From the NCBI GenBank assembly GCA_937127125.1, contig CAKZLO010000034.1, positions 267,257 through 331,256 on the forward strand: 64,000 bases of DNA, in the 5' to 3' direction. The translations under genes and the position numbers were made by a program. This stretch comes from an uncultured Ardenticatenia bacterium. Its GTDB lineage: Bacteria; Chloroflexota; Anaerolineae; 4572-78; NAK82. Under the pieces are notes generated by a model. The model did not search any database, had not been told where the DNA came from, and saw nothing but the letters and a program-made list of their open reading frames with translations. Each line of letters starts with the position of its first letter. The first letter of the stretch is position 1. Below, piece by piece: positions 45,177 to 54,161 of this stretch.

Positions 45177-45979
45177 GCTCTGGTCAACCTTTGGTGAAGA
45201 TGATCAACATCTCGAAGAAGTTCGGTGAGGTGCAAGCACTCAAACGGGTCTCCTTTGAAGTGTACCCTGGCGAGGTGGTAGGGTTATTGGGGGACAACGG
45301 CGCGGGGAAGTCAACACTGATCAAGGTGTTGACCGGCCTGTACCGGCCGGATGAAGGTGAGATCCATTTCGAGGGGAGGAGGGTATGCTTCTCTTCGCCA
45401 CGCGAGTCCCGCGACGCTGGTATCGAGACTGTGTATCAGGGGCTCGGCTTGGTTGATCTGATGACCATCTCGCGCAACTTTTTCCTGGGGCGAGAACTGA
45501 CCAGAAAAGTGGGGCCATTGCGTTTTCTTGATATGAAACGGATGAATCAGGAATGTGAGAAGGTTCTACATCAAATCGGGGTCCGAAGGAGATCGCCGGA
45601 CACAGTAACAGCGGTCCTGTCAGGGGGTGAGAGGCAGTCCATCAATATTGGGCGTGCCATGTACTTTGAGGCCAAGCTAGTTATCATGGACGAACCCACC
45701 AATGCTCTTTCGGTACGGGAGACCGAAATGGTGTTGGAGTTTATCCAACGACTGAAAGAACATGGATTGCCGGTGGTGTTCATTACCCACAACATATACC
45801 ATGTCTACCAGGTTGCGGATCGTTTTACCATACTCGACCGCGGAGAGAAGACAGGAGACTTCGCCAAAAAGGATGTGAGTGCAGAGGACATCATTGAGGT
45901 GATACGACTAGGCTGCTGCCCTGAGCGGCTACAGCACAAGAGGAGAGACATTGCTGCGGTCCAGACGGTTTTGGCTTAA
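45173..45979 (+). CDS. ABC sugar transporter ATP-binding protein 1 (single domain)
   Basis: A 268-residue ATPase with Walker [10 protein letters not shown], signature LSGGERQS, Walker B LVIMDEPT and H-loop VVFITHN. Ribose-class ATPases are normally two fused domains of about 500 residues; this is a single-domain form that must act as a homodimer. ATG 45173 overlaps the permease stop. The C-terminus has an extra CC pair (LGCCPERL) of unknown meaning. Confidence 0.92.
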   Translation: MSSGQPLVKMINISKKFGEVQALKRVSFEVYPGEVVGLLGDNGAGKSTLIKVLTGLYRPDEGEIHFEGRRVCFSSPRESRDAGIETVYQGLGLVDLMTISRNFFLGRELTRKVGPLRFLDMKRMNQECEKVLHQIGVRRRSPDTVTAVLSGGERQSINIGRAMYFEAKLVIMDEPTNALSVRETEMVLEFIQRLKEHGLPVVFITHNIYHVYQVADRFTILDRGEKTGDFAKKDVSAEDIIEVIRLGCCPERLQHKRRDIAAVQTVLA

Positions 45980-46035
45980 GTGTCCTTTGTCAGGATCTTG
46001 CAAAAACACCACAGTAGATGAGAGGAGTGCTCCCA

Positions 46036-46875
46036 ATGTTACTGGCGATCAACGGTGCGACTACAATGAAGGCTTCGTTGCCCCAAGACATTGCCGTGGC
46101 TGGCTCTGCTGGCTTCAAAGCTCTAGAAATCTGGGCAGCCAAGCTGGACGCATATCTCGCTTCTCCCCCAAACTCGGTGGGGACCTTAAAAGCCTTGTTC
46201 AACCAAGCTGGTGTACGACCAGCTAGCTTCAATTCTATCGAGTTTATCACATTCCGCCAGGCAGCCGAGTATGAACAGATTAAAGCACGCTGCCAGCAGC
46301 TGTGTGAGATAGGTCAGGCGCTGGATTGCCGAAAAATAGTGGTTGTTCCCAGTCCGAAACCGGAGGGTGTCAGCTGGAACGAAATCAAAGAGGAATCGGT
46401 GCGCGTCCTGCGCGAGTTGTCACAGCTGGCTGCTCCTTACGGAGTGCAACTGGCATTCGAGTTTCTCGGTTTTGGCTGGTGCTCTGTGCGTACCCTGAGC
46501 CAATGCTGGGAGATCGTGCAAGAAGCGGATTGTGCCAACGTCGGGCTGGTCTTGGACACCTGCCACTTCTACGCTGGTGGTTCTGATTTGGAAAGTATCG
46601 CTGCCGTGGACGCCGCGAAGATCTTCATTTTCCACATCAACGATGTCGAAGCGCGTCCTAAGGAAACCATTGAGGACGCACACCGGCTGTTGCCTGGAGA
46701 AGGGGTCATCCCATTGGATGACATACTGACGCGACTGAAACGCGCCGGCTATGATGGGCTGTGTTCCATTGAATTATTCCGTCCGGAATACTGGGAGCGT
46801 GATCCAGCAGAGTTAGCCGCTGCGGCGCGAGCGGCTACGCTGAAAGTACTGAGGAAACACTTCCGAATTGAGTGA
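46036..46875 (+). CDS. iolI: 2-keto-myo-inositol isomerase
   Basis: A 279-residue xylose-isomerase-like TIM barrel that matches IolI: NGATTMKASL opening, AFEFLGFGWC, GLVLDTCHFYAGGSDLES, KIFIFHINDVE and SIELFRPEYWERD supply the metal ligands (Glu, Asp, His, Glu) in order, and the tail is the same length as in Bacillus IolI. IolI interconverts scyllo-inosose and 1-keto-D-chiro-inositol, so D-chiro-inositol use is likely. Start 46036 is chosen for GAGGAG 9 nt upstream. Last gene of importer operon 1. Confidence 0.88.
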   Translation: MLLAINGATTMKASLPQDIAVAGSAGFKALEIWAAKLDAYLASPPNSVGTLKALFNQAGVRPASFNSIEFITFRQAAEYEQIKARCQQLCEIGQALDCRKIVVVPSPKPEGVSWNEIKEESVRVLRELSQLAAPYGVQLAFEFLGFGWCSVRTLSQCWEIVQEADCANVGLVLDTCHFYAGGSDLESIAAVDAAKIFIFHINDVEARPKETIEDAHRLLPGEGVIPLDDILTRLKRAGYDGLCSIELFRPEYWERDPAELAAAARAATLKVLRKHFRIE

Positions 46876-47051
46876 TGCAGCTGCTGGTAGATAAACCTGA
46901 ACACTCACTATCGAGCCTGCGGAAAGTTCCTTTGTCCCTATTATCTGAGCTGTAGATGTAGAGTCCAATTTGTGATTGCGCTAGCCTGGGATTAGGGGCT
47001 AACACCACAGTGCTTGGGTCCAAGGGGATTGTGTGGCTTCCACCAAAAAAC

Positions 47052-47083
47052 CCGCAGAGGTGCAAGGCCTTGCACCTCTGCGG
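47052..47083 (-). terminator. Perfect palindrome, terminator-like on the reverse strand
   Basis: CCGCAGAGGTGCAAGG is followed directly by its exact complement. Six A residues lie just to the left (47045-47050), so the reverse-strand transcript would end in a U-run, the form of an intrinsic terminator. In the forward direction it could still stop importer operon 1, with a weaker tail. Confidence 0.5.
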
Positions 47084-47461
47084 CTACTTGCGCTGCGCTC
47101 TGTAAAACCCTCTGTTGCTTACTCTTCGGTTAAGGTTCTGGCGCGGGGTGTTCAGTGCCACAGTTTCAGAGTGTGTGATTAGGGGTCTCTGCAGAGTTCA
47201 CTTTTCATCGAATTTTCCCGTGAAAACTGCTTTTAGCCACAGCAGGTGATATTGCGGTCAGCGACTTCGGTATCCCTTTGCGCAACTGGCTGCTTTAGCA
47301 GAGTAAGTGGTAGTTGCTGAAGCTCGCATTGTCTGTTGACGATTTCGGCCATTACCATCTGATTCAGTCATGTGAGCAGAGAGGGCGGAACAATCGATGA
47401 CGATCTGACCATGCAGAAGCCATCTTTGGAAGAAAAGAGTGCCAACATCAGCACTTGCCTC

Positions 47462-47490
47462 TTGACTCTGTCGTGTTTTTATGCAATAAT
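47462..47490 (+). promoter_or_regulatory. Promoter of the iolN operon
   Basis: TTGACT (47462-47467), 17 nt, AATAAT (47485-47490) preceded by TGC. It is built like the importer promoter at 42634-42662, including the spacing to the shared operator. Confidence 0.65.
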
Positions 47491-47501
47491 AGATTCAGCG
47501 C

Positions 47502-47515
47502 ACACGTGTGCAATA
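47502..47515 (+). promoter_or_regulatory. Shared operator, copy 2
   Basis: The 14 bases are identical to 42672-42685. Here the palindrome is longer, GCACACGTGTGC (47500-47511). Confidence 0.65.
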
Positions 47516-47613
47516 GAAGATTGCTCCTCAGGATTTAGAATGTTTCAAAAGGTCGCTTTTGCAATGGTTGTTTCTAGAACACACTCTGTACATCACCAGG
47601 AGAATGATTGAGT

Positions 47614-48744
47614 ATGTCTACGGTAAGTGTAACCCTGCCAGGTCTTATCCCCACCGAACAACCTGATCTATTCTTCGAGGACAACGCTGTGGGGCGTCTG
47701 AAGAAGGAAATCTGGGACATGACAGAAGAGCAGCTGGACGCCGTGTTGGCGGAATATGGTATCCCCTCGCCATGTGAATGGGGCAAGGAGGGTGCCTATA
47801 TCCAGACTACCCCGCGTCATAAGCTGATCGAGAATCGTCGTAAGAATGATATTGTATTCATCCCAGTAGGCTGCACTGAGAACCACGGCATGCACCTTCC
47901 CAGTGCCACAGACACGCTTTTCGTCAGCATGATCTGCGAAGGGGTGCGCCGTTACACGGAGAAACATCGTCCAGGACACGTGAACCTGGCACTTCCGCCG
48001 TTGAATTACGGAGCGCACCCTTACCACCATGTGGGTATGCCCGGTACAGTGATCGTGCGCGAACATATCGTGCGCGAGCTGCTGATGGATGTGATGTTGG
48101 GCCTGTGGAACGACGGTTTCCGCAAACAGATAATCGTCAATAATCACGGTCAGCTGTGGGTGCTCGAGTCGGCCATTCAGGAGTTCCAGAAGCGTTACCA
48201 GCTGCCGGGCATCTTTCGTGTCATCGACTGGCATCGTGCTGTACGTGAGATGTTCCGAACGAAGGAGCGTGGAGGCGGTTGGGACACAAACTTCGTCCAC
48301 GCGGATGAATCTGAGACATCACTGGCGTTGTTGCTCTTCCCAGAAATGGTCAATATGCAGTACGCAGTAGATACTGAAGGCAAGTCATATTTGCCGGATG
48401 GTCATTTCGACAAGGCGGTTGATCCCTTTAGTCGACCCAGCCGCTGGAGCGAGGGCGAGGGACATTTTGCCATTGAAATTGCAGCTACACCGGAGGGGGT
48501 GGTGGGCAAAGCAACACACGGAGACGCCCGCAAGGCCAAACGACCACTCGCAGCCATCTTGCGGTATCTTACTTTGGTCAACGATGAGATCTTAGCAGCA
48601 TTTCCGCCGGGCACCGTGCCCCCTGTTGAGGAGGTCACGTTGCGCACAGCTGCGGAGATGGAACCTTTCCTGCGCGAGCCGCAAAGCCCGGGCTGGCGAC
48701 CAGTTTATGCATTGCCGCGTATTGGCCAAGACAACCACGTTTAG
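47614..48744 (+). CDS. iolN: 3-dehydro-scyllo-inosose hydrolase, creatininase family
   Basis: A 376-residue creatininase-family protein. Metal-ligand and fold segments are visible: GCTENHGMHLPSATDTLF, HHVGMPGTVIV, VNNHGQLWVLESA and HADESETSLALLL. Longer than plain creatininases and matching in context the Thermotoga IolN enzyme, which opens the ring of the diketo-inositol to 5-keto-L-gluconate. ATG 47614 is chosen over TTG 47608 on ribosome-site spacing (AGGAGA, 10 nt). First gene of the second inositol operon; iolO begins immediately after. Confidence 0.85.
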   Translation: MSTVSVTLPGLIPTEQPDLFFEDNAVGRLKKEIWDMTEEQLDAVLAEYGIPSPCEWGKEGAYIQTTPRHKLIENRRKNDIVFIPVGCTENHGMHLPSATDTLFVSMICEGVRRYTEKHRPGHVNLALPPLNYGAHPYHHVGMPGTVIVREHIVRELLMDVMLGLWNDGFRKQIIVNNHGQLWVLESAIQEFQKRYQLPGIFRVIDWHRAVREMFRTKERGGGWDTNFVHADESETSLALLLFPEMVNMQYAVDTEGKSYLPDGHFDKAVDPFSRPSRWSEGEGHFAIEIAATPEGVVGKATHGDARKAKRPLAAILRYLTLVNDEILAAFPPGTVPPVEEVTLRTAAEMEPFLREPQSPGWRPVYALPRIGQDNHV

Positions 48745-49563
48745 ATGAAGCTAAGTATCGTCCTGTCCACACACGCGGCCCGTTTTGAGGCAGTGACCTT
48801 CAAAGGGGACTTTGAAGCAAATGTGATGCGCATCGCCTCATACGGCTACGATGGGGTGGAGCTGGCTGTGCGAGATCCACGTCTGGTGAATGTGGAAGAG
48901 TTGGAGACGATAATTAGACAGCACAATCTCAAGGTGCCGGCAATCGGCACTGGCCAGGCATGGGGAGAAGAAAACCTGTCTTTTACCAGCAATGATCCTG
49001 CAGTGCGCCGTGCTGCGATCGAGCGTGTGAAGAGTCATATCCCGCTGGCGCGGCGCCTGGGGGCGCTGGTTATTCTGGGGTTAATACGAGGTGTCACCCC
49101 ACCCGGCCAGAGTCACACGCAGTCTATGGCATATCTGGTGGAAGCATTACAAGAATGTGCAGCAGCTGCTGCGATAGATGGAGTGCGCTTTGCGCTCGAG
49201 CCGCTCAACCGCTATGAAACCGATCTGATTCACACGGTGGAAGAGGGACTCAGATTGATTGAGCGTGTCGGTGCGGCTAACTTTGGTCTGTTGTTGGACA
49301 CTTTTCATATGAACATTGAGGAGCCATCCCTCGAGGAAAGTATTCGTATCGCGGGCAAACATATCTTCCACTTCCATGTGGCCGATTCGAATCGTTGGTA
49401 TCCCGGCGCCGGGCATTTAGACTTCGTAAGCATTCTAAGTGCCCTGTGCGAAACAGGTTATACAGGTTATGTTTCAGGCGAGTTTATGCCTTATCCAGAT
49501 GCTGATAGCAGCGCTCAACGTGCTCTGAAGCATCTGCGGGCAGTGTTGAATCAGGTGTGTTAG
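48745..49563 (+). CDS. iolO: 5-keto-L-gluconate epimerase
   Basis: A 272-residue TIM-barrel epimerase strongly resembling Thermotoga IolO: opening MKLSIVLSTHAARFEAVTFK, AVRDPRLV, AIGTGQAW, ALEPLNRYETD, LLDTFHMNIEE and HFHVADSNRW. The Glu-Asp-His-Glu metal site is complete (final Glu in SGEFMPYP). It turns 5-keto-L-gluconate into D-tagaturonate. The start codon follows directly on the iolN stop, and the end is close to the LacI gene. Confidence 0.88.
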   Translation: MKLSIVLSTHAARFEAVTFKGDFEANVMRIASYGYDGVELAVRDPRLVNVEELETIIRQHNLKVPAIGTGQAWGEENLSFTSNDPAVRRAAIERVKSHIPLARRLGALVILGLIRGVTPPGQSHTQSMAYLVEALQECAAAAAIDGVRFALEPLNRYETDLIHTVEEGLRLIERVGAANFGLLLDTFHMNIEEPSLEESIRIAGKHIFHFHVADSNRWYPGAGHLDFVSILSALCETGYTGYVSGEFMPYPDADSSAQRALKHLRAVLNQVC

Positions 49564-49595
49564 CCAGAGAGGACCGACGATCGTCTGAGAGTGCT

Positions 49596-50666
49596 ATGCG
49601 TGTGTCGATCAAGGACATTGCCAAAGCGGCAGGGGTCTCGCACCCGACGGTATCGCGGGCGCTGAGTGACAGCCCGCTCATTAGTAAGGCAACCAAGGCG
49701 CGCATTCAGCGCCTGGCACAGGAAATGGGTTACTCACCTAATGCTCTGGCTCGCGGCCTTGTCACGCGCCAGACCTATTCGGTAGGAGTGGTGGTCACTA
49801 CTATCGCTGATCCGTTTGTGGCTGAAATCGTACAGGGCATTGAGACCACTGCTCACGACCATGGCTACACAGTGATTCTGTGCAACTCGGGAGCAGAGCC
49901 GCAGCGCGAGATCGCAGCAGTGGAAATGTTGCGCTCCAAACGTGTAGATGGGGTTATTGTGACGTCCTCGCGTGTGGGGGCCCTGTATCTCGAGTATCTG
50001 GAACGCATTGGTGCGCCGGTGGTGCTGATCAACAATCACAACGAGCAAAGTGGTCACTACACCTTTAGCGTGGAGGTGGATAATCAACACGGCGGCTGGC
50101 TGGCCACTGGACATCTCATCCAGCTGGGCCACCGGCGCATCAGCTACGTGACTGGGCCCGCGAACAGCAGCTCTGATCTTGACCGTCAGGCCGGCTACCG
50201 TCACGCGTTGACCGAGGCAGGCATCGAACCGGATGCAACGCTGATTATTCCGGGCAATGGGCGTCCAGATGGAGGTGAGAGAGCTCTGGATACTATGCTC
50301 TCTCTGGCCGACCCACCCACTGCAGTCTTCTGCTACAATGATATGACCGCTATTGGTCTGATCGCAGCAGCGCGGCGCAGGGGTATTGCTATCCCCAGAG
50401 AGCTAAGCGTAGTAGGCTTCGATGACATTGTGTTTGCTTCCTATCTTGATCCACCGCTTACCACCGTTGCCCAGCCAAAGGTGGAGATGGGACAGCTGGC
50501 GATGCATATGCTCCTGTCGTTGATCACAGCGCGTGAGGACAATGGAGAGGAGATTTCCAATAAGGTTCTGCAGGGCAATTTGGTCGTGCGTGCTTCGACC
50601 CGCAAATTGGGCAGACGGGCCGATAATGTCGCGCGGGAACGGATAGCTTTGCGGCAAGATAAGTGA
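49596..50666 (+). CDS. LacI-family regulator of the inositol locus
   Basis: A 356-residue LacI protein (RVSIKDIAKAAGVSHPTVSRALSD, residues 2-25, then YSPNALARGLVTRQTYSVGV) with a sugar-sensing domain ending FDDIVFASYLDPPLTTVAQP. ATG 49596 is used because the longer frame adds residues before the helix-turn-helix. Lying in the middle of the catabolic operon, it is the likely reader of the CACGTG operators at 42672 and 47502. Inducer presumably an inositol derivative (inference). Confidence 0.9.
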   Translation: MRVSIKDIAKAAGVSHPTVSRALSDSPLISKATKARIQRLAQEMGYSPNALARGLVTRQTYSVGVVVTTIADPFVAEIVQGIETTAHDHGYTVILCNSGAEPQREIAAVEMLRSKRVDGVIVTSSRVGALYLEYLERIGAPVVLINNHNEQSGHYTFSVEVDNQHGGWLATGHLIQLGHRRISYVTGPANSSSDLDRQAGYRHALTEAGIEPDATLIIPGNGRPDGGERALDTMLSLADPPTAVFCYNDMTAIGLIAAARRRGIAIPRELSVVGFDDIVFASYLDPPLTTVAQPKVEMGQLAMHMLLSLITAREDNGEEISNKVLQGNLVVRASTRKLGRRADNVARERIALRQDK

Positions 50667-50735
50667 AGGTACAGTCATTGATATGTGTTCTCACATAGCC
50701 GTTGTTGACCCAGTTACCTACACAGGAGGCTTTCG

Positions 50736-51752
50736 ATGACCAGACGCGTCAACATCGGGGTGATCGGCGCTGGCCGCATTGGTCGCGTGCACGCGGAGCA
50801 CTTAGCACATCGCATCCCGGAAGCTCAGGTAGTGGCCATTGCGGATGTGGTGCTTGCTGCTGCACAACAATGCGCTGCAGAGCTGCATATCCCTTTTGTC
50901 TCGGCGGATTATCGCGAAGTGCTCTATCATCGGGATGTAGAGGCGGTAGTAATCTGTTCCAGTACAGACACCCACGCACAGTTCATTGAGGAGGCAGCAC
51001 AAGCAGGCAAGCACATCTTTTGTGAGAAACCAATCGATTTTGACTTGTGCAAGATCGACCGCGCACTCGATGCGGTGGCGCGTGCTGGCGTCAAGCTCCA
51101 GATCGGTTTCAACCGACGCTTTGACCCCAGTTTCAAGCGAGCTCGCGATATGGTGGCGGAAGGCAAGATCGGCCAACCGCACATCGTGCGTATTACCAGC
51201 CGCGATCCTGCTCCACCCCCGCTGGAGTACATAAGAGTTTCAGGTGGCATCTTTCTCGATATGACTATCCACGACTTCGATATGGCCCGCTACTTGGTCG
51301 CAAGTGAGGTGGAGGAGATCTATGCAGCGGGCGGCGTGCTGGTGGATCCACGCATCGGCGAGGCGGGTGATATCGACACGGCTCTAGTCACGCTGCACTA
51401 CACCAACGGCGCGCTTGGTTGTATTGACAACAGTCGGCGGGCGGTGTATGGTTATGACCAGCGCATTGAGATCTTCGGCTCGGCAGGTGGGATTGTAGTC
51501 ACCAATCATACCCCTCATAATGCAGTCTACAGTGATGCGAACGGTGTACACTCTGCCCTGCCACTGTACTTCTTTATGGAACGTTATACGGAAGCTTTCA
51601 TTGCCGAGATGAAGGAATTCGTCAGCTGTATCCTGGAAGACAGACCACCCACCGTGACTGGTGTCGATGGTCGTGTTCCAGTGGTTATGGGACTGGCGGC
51701 CTGGAAGTCTTACCGCGAAAAACGTCCGGTCAAGCTCAGCGAGATCAGCTGA
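50736..51752 (+). CDS. iolG: Inositol 2-dehydrogenase (Gfo/Idh/MocA family)
   Basis: A 338-residue NAD-dependent dehydrogenase: Rossmann motif GVIGAGRIGRVHAEHL, the family EKP motif in CEKPIDFDL, QIGFNRRFDPSF and the catalytic region FLDMTIHDFDMARYL, with the D-x-x-x-H pair of IolG. It would oxidise myo-inositol to scyllo-inosose (and perhaps D-chiro-inositol with IolI). CAGGAGG precedes the ATG. Other Gfo/Idh sugar dehydrogenases share these motifs; the context decides. Confidence 0.87.
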   Translation: MTRRVNIGVIGAGRIGRVHAEHLAHRIPEAQVVAIADVVLAAAQQCAAELHIPFVSADYREVLYHRDVEAVVICSSTDTHAQFIEEAAQAGKHIFCEKPIDFDLCKIDRALDAVARAGVKLQIGFNRRFDPSFKRARDMVAEGKIGQPHIVRITSRDPAPPPLEYIRVSGGIFLDMTIHDFDMARYLVASEVEEIYAAGGVLVDPRIGEAGDIDTALVTLHYTNGALGCIDNSRRAVYGYDQRIEIFGSAGGIVVTNHTPHNAVYSDANGVHSALPLYFFMERYTEAFIAEMKEFVSCILEDRPPTVTGVDGRVPVVMGLAAWKSYREKRPVKLSEIS

Positions 51753-51827
51753 GTAACCCGGGGACAATCCGTCCTAGGGAGACAATCTAGCATCTCACCA
51801 TGATTATACGAAAACGGAGGTAATCAC

Positions 51828-52985
51828 ATGAAGGGATTGGTACTGGAGGCACAGTGGGATCCGCGGCCCGATTATGCCCTTTCAGAGTGGGAGAAGCAGA
51901 CGGGCAAGGTGATTAGCGGCAACATGGTTTGGCGGCATCCCAAGTTAGGTGTGCGCCAATGGGAGGACCCCAAGCTCGGCCCGAACGATGTCCTGATCGC
52001 TGTGCAGGCTTGTGGGGTATGTGGCTCGGACATGCACTTCTACGAGACTGATACAGACGGTTACATCCTCTACCCTGGCCTGACGAAGTTCCCTACCATT
52101 CTAGGGCATGAGTTCTCCGGCAAGGTGGTGGAGGTAGGCAAGAATGTAACCTCACTCAAGGTCGGGGACATGGTCACTGTGGAGGAGATGATCTGGTGTG
52201 GGCGCTGCATCCCCTGCCGCAATGGCTTCTTCAACCACTGCGCCAACCTGGAGGAGATTGGCTTTACCATCCCGGGCGCCTTCGCTGAATACATTGCTGT
52301 AGACGAAAAGTTTTGTTGGAAGATTGACGCGATCGCAGAGCGCTTCGGCGATGAGAAAAAGGCATATGAAGTGGGTGCCCTGACGGAGCCTAGCGCAGTG
52401 TCTTACAATGCTATGTTTAACCGAGCAGGTGGATTCAAGCCAGGGCACTATGTAAGCGTCTTTGGCGCTGGGCCGATTGGCCTCGCCGCTATTGGACTTG
52501 CTAAAGCAGCAGGTGCTGGTATGATTGTAGCATTCGAGGTTTCCCCACAGCGACGCGAGCTGGCCAAGAAAGTCGGCGCTGAGTACGTCTACGACCCACG
52601 TGAGGTAAAGCCGAGCGAGGTGATGATGGAGTTGAGCAAAGGCGAGGGTTTCAACTTCCATGTCGAGGCGTCTGGCGCGCCAGAACACGTACTCCCTGAA
52701 GTGGAAAAGGCGCTGGCAATCAACGCTAAGGTCACCTTAATCGGCCGCGCAGCGCAGAAGGTACCGATGTATTTTGAGCTGTTTCAGGTTCGCCGTTCCC
52801 AGATCTTCGGCTCACAAGGACATTCCGGAGATGAGAACTTTCCCAATGTCATTCGGCTAGTGGCAGCTGGTCGGATGGACCTGAGCCCTATTATCACAGC
52901 GCGCTACAAGCTGGATGACGTGGTTCAGGCAATTGACAAGTCGCGTGATCGTTCCGACGGCAAGATTATGGTCTCTCCTCGTTAA
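51828..52985 (+). CDS. iolM: Scyllo-inosose 3-dehydrogenase (zinc alcohol dehydrogenase family)
   Basis: A 385-residue medium-chain dehydrogenase. Catalytic zinc ligands lie in ACGVCGSDMHF and GHEFSG; the structural zinc site is CGRCIPCRNGFFNHC; the cofactor motif is VFGAGPIGLAAIGLA. The stretch DGYILYPGLTKFPTILGHEFSG and the end FQVRRSQIFGSQGHSG are shared, as far as I recall, with Thermotoga IolM. It oxidises scyllo-inosose to the diketo compound that IolN hydrolyses. Confidence 0.9.
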   Translation: MKGLVLEAQWDPRPDYALSEWEKQTGKVISGNMVWRHPKLGVRQWEDPKLGPNDVLIAVQACGVCGSDMHFYETDTDGYILYPGLTKFPTILGHEFSGKVVEVGKNVTSLKVGDMVTVEEMIWCGRCIPCRNGFFNHCANLEEIGFTIPGAFAEYIAVDEKFCWKIDAIAERFGDEKKAYEVGALTEPSAVSYNAMFNRAGGFKPGHYVSVFGAGPIGLAAIGLAKAAGAGMIVAFEVSPQRRELAKKVGAEYVYDPREVKPSEVMMELSKGEGFNFHVEASGAPEHVLPEVEKALAINAKVTLIGRAAQKVPMYFELFQVRRSQIFGSQGHSGDENFPNVIRLVAAGRMDLSPIITARYKLDDVVQAIDKSRDRSDGKIMVSPR

Positions 52986-53171
52986 AGTCATTGTCGGATA
53001 CGGTCTGAGTTCGGTGGTCTGTGGAGCGTTTGAGTTTTCAGATTCTGGATTGGGGATATTGGAAAGGAGGTGATGTGATCGCTAGGTGAGTAGAGCTTGT
53101 ATAGCGTTTCTGCTAAAGCCGGAAAAGTCTATTCAGTCCAGTTCAGAACACAAAGAAGGAGGAGATAACCA

Positions 53172-54137
53172 ATGATGCGCTCCAAAGTATTCTCGATACT
53201 GGTTGTGGCTGTACTTCTGAGTCTGGTGGCCGTGTGGGCGCCGACGCCTGCTCCGGTGGCAGCGGCAGGTCCTGTGTTTGGCATGGCTGTGCACGCCAAT
53301 CCGGCTGAGGACGCCTTCTGGGCAGTGGTCGAGAAAGGTGCTAAGGATGCTGCAGCTGCTCTCGGTGTTGAACTGAAATCCGGTGGCAGTGGTGATCCAG
53401 TCGAGCAATCGCAGCTGGTGGAGAACTACATTGCTGCCAAGGTGGACGGCATCATCGTCTCACTGGCCAATCCCGATGCACTGAGGGACGCTGTCAAGAA
53501 GGCCGTTGATGCTGGCATCCCGGTGATCACCATCAACTCGGGTGTGGATGTCTACAAGGAGCTGGGGGCACTGACCCACATCGGCCAGACCGAGTTCGTT
53601 GCCGGCCAAGGCGCTGGTGAGAAGTTCAATGCGGCGGGCGCCAAGAAGGTGCTCTGCGTCATCCACGAAGAGGCCAATATTGGCCTGGAGCAGCGTTGCG
53701 ACGGTCTGAAGGACACCTTCAAGGGTGAGGTAGAGCGTTTCAACGTGGCCACCACCGGTGTACGCGATGTGGCCGGCACTGTGTCCGCCATTCAGAATAA
53801 GCTAATTGCAGATTCCAGCATCGACGCGGTTATGTCGTTGAATCCGGTTATTGCTATGGCGGCACGCGATGCCATCAAGGCTGCCGGCGGTAAGCAGATG
53901 CTGGCCACCTTCGACCTGAGCCCTGACGTGCTGGCCGCTATCGAGGCGGATGAGATGCTCTTCGCCATCGATCAGCAGCAGTATCTGCAAGGCTATCTGC
54001 CTGTTGTCTTCCTCTATCTCTACAAGACCAACCTCAATACGGTGGGTGGTGGCCTGCCGGTGCTCACCGGGCCTGGCTTTGTGGACAAGAGCAATGCGGC
54101 CCAGGTGAAGGACCTGGCTGCCAAGGGCACGCGCTAA
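53172..54137 (+). CDS. Sugar ABC transporter substrate-binding protein 2
   Basis: A 321-residue RbsB-like binding protein. The signal peptide (about 30 residues, ending PVAAAG) has no lipobox. FGMAVHANPAEDAFWAVVEKGAKDAA opens domain 1; VDGIIVSLANPDALRDAVKKAVDAGIPVITINSG completes the hinge side. GGAGGAG precedes the ATG. It heads a second importer operon, and a 13-bp hairpin follows it just as after binding protein 1. Ligand probably another inositol isomer, but not readable. Confidence 0.88.
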   Translation: MMRSKVFSILVVAVLLSLVAVWAPTPAPVAAAGPVFGMAVHANPAEDAFWAVVEKGAKDAAAALGVELKSGGSGDPVEQSQLVENYIAAKVDGIIVSLANPDALRDAVKKAVDAGIPVITINSGVDVYKELGALTHIGQTEFVAGQGAGEKFNAAGAKKVLCVIHEEANIGLEQRCDGLKDTFKGEVERFNVATTGVRDVAGTVSAIQNKLIADSSIDAVMSLNPVIAMAARDAIKAAGGKQMLATFDLSPDVLAAIEADEMLFAIDQQQYLQGYLPVVFLYLYKTNLNTVGGGLPVLTGPGFVDKSNAAQVKDLAAKGTR

Positions 54138-54161
54138 GCGAGTGTAGCCAGGCATAACAAC

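Larger units (their letters stand above)
46876..47607 (+). other. Gene-free interval with a 32-bp palindrome and the iolN promoter
   Basis: About 730 nt without a credible gene on either strand. It contains a perfect palindrome (47052-47083), a weak similarity to 44081-44106 near 47254-47281, and the promoter and operator for iolN at 47462-47515. I found nothing that looks like a small RNA with its own clear promoter. Confidence 0.6.

Noticed and set aside
44081-47281. Similarity of TTGCGGTCAG-type segments near 44081 and 47254, as remnants of a repeat
   Set aside because: Only about 28 nt match with several mismatches; not enough to claim a repeat or mobile element.
47372-47611. Open frame covering the iolN promoter and operator
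   Set aside because: It spans the regulatory sites and overlaps the iolN ribosome site.
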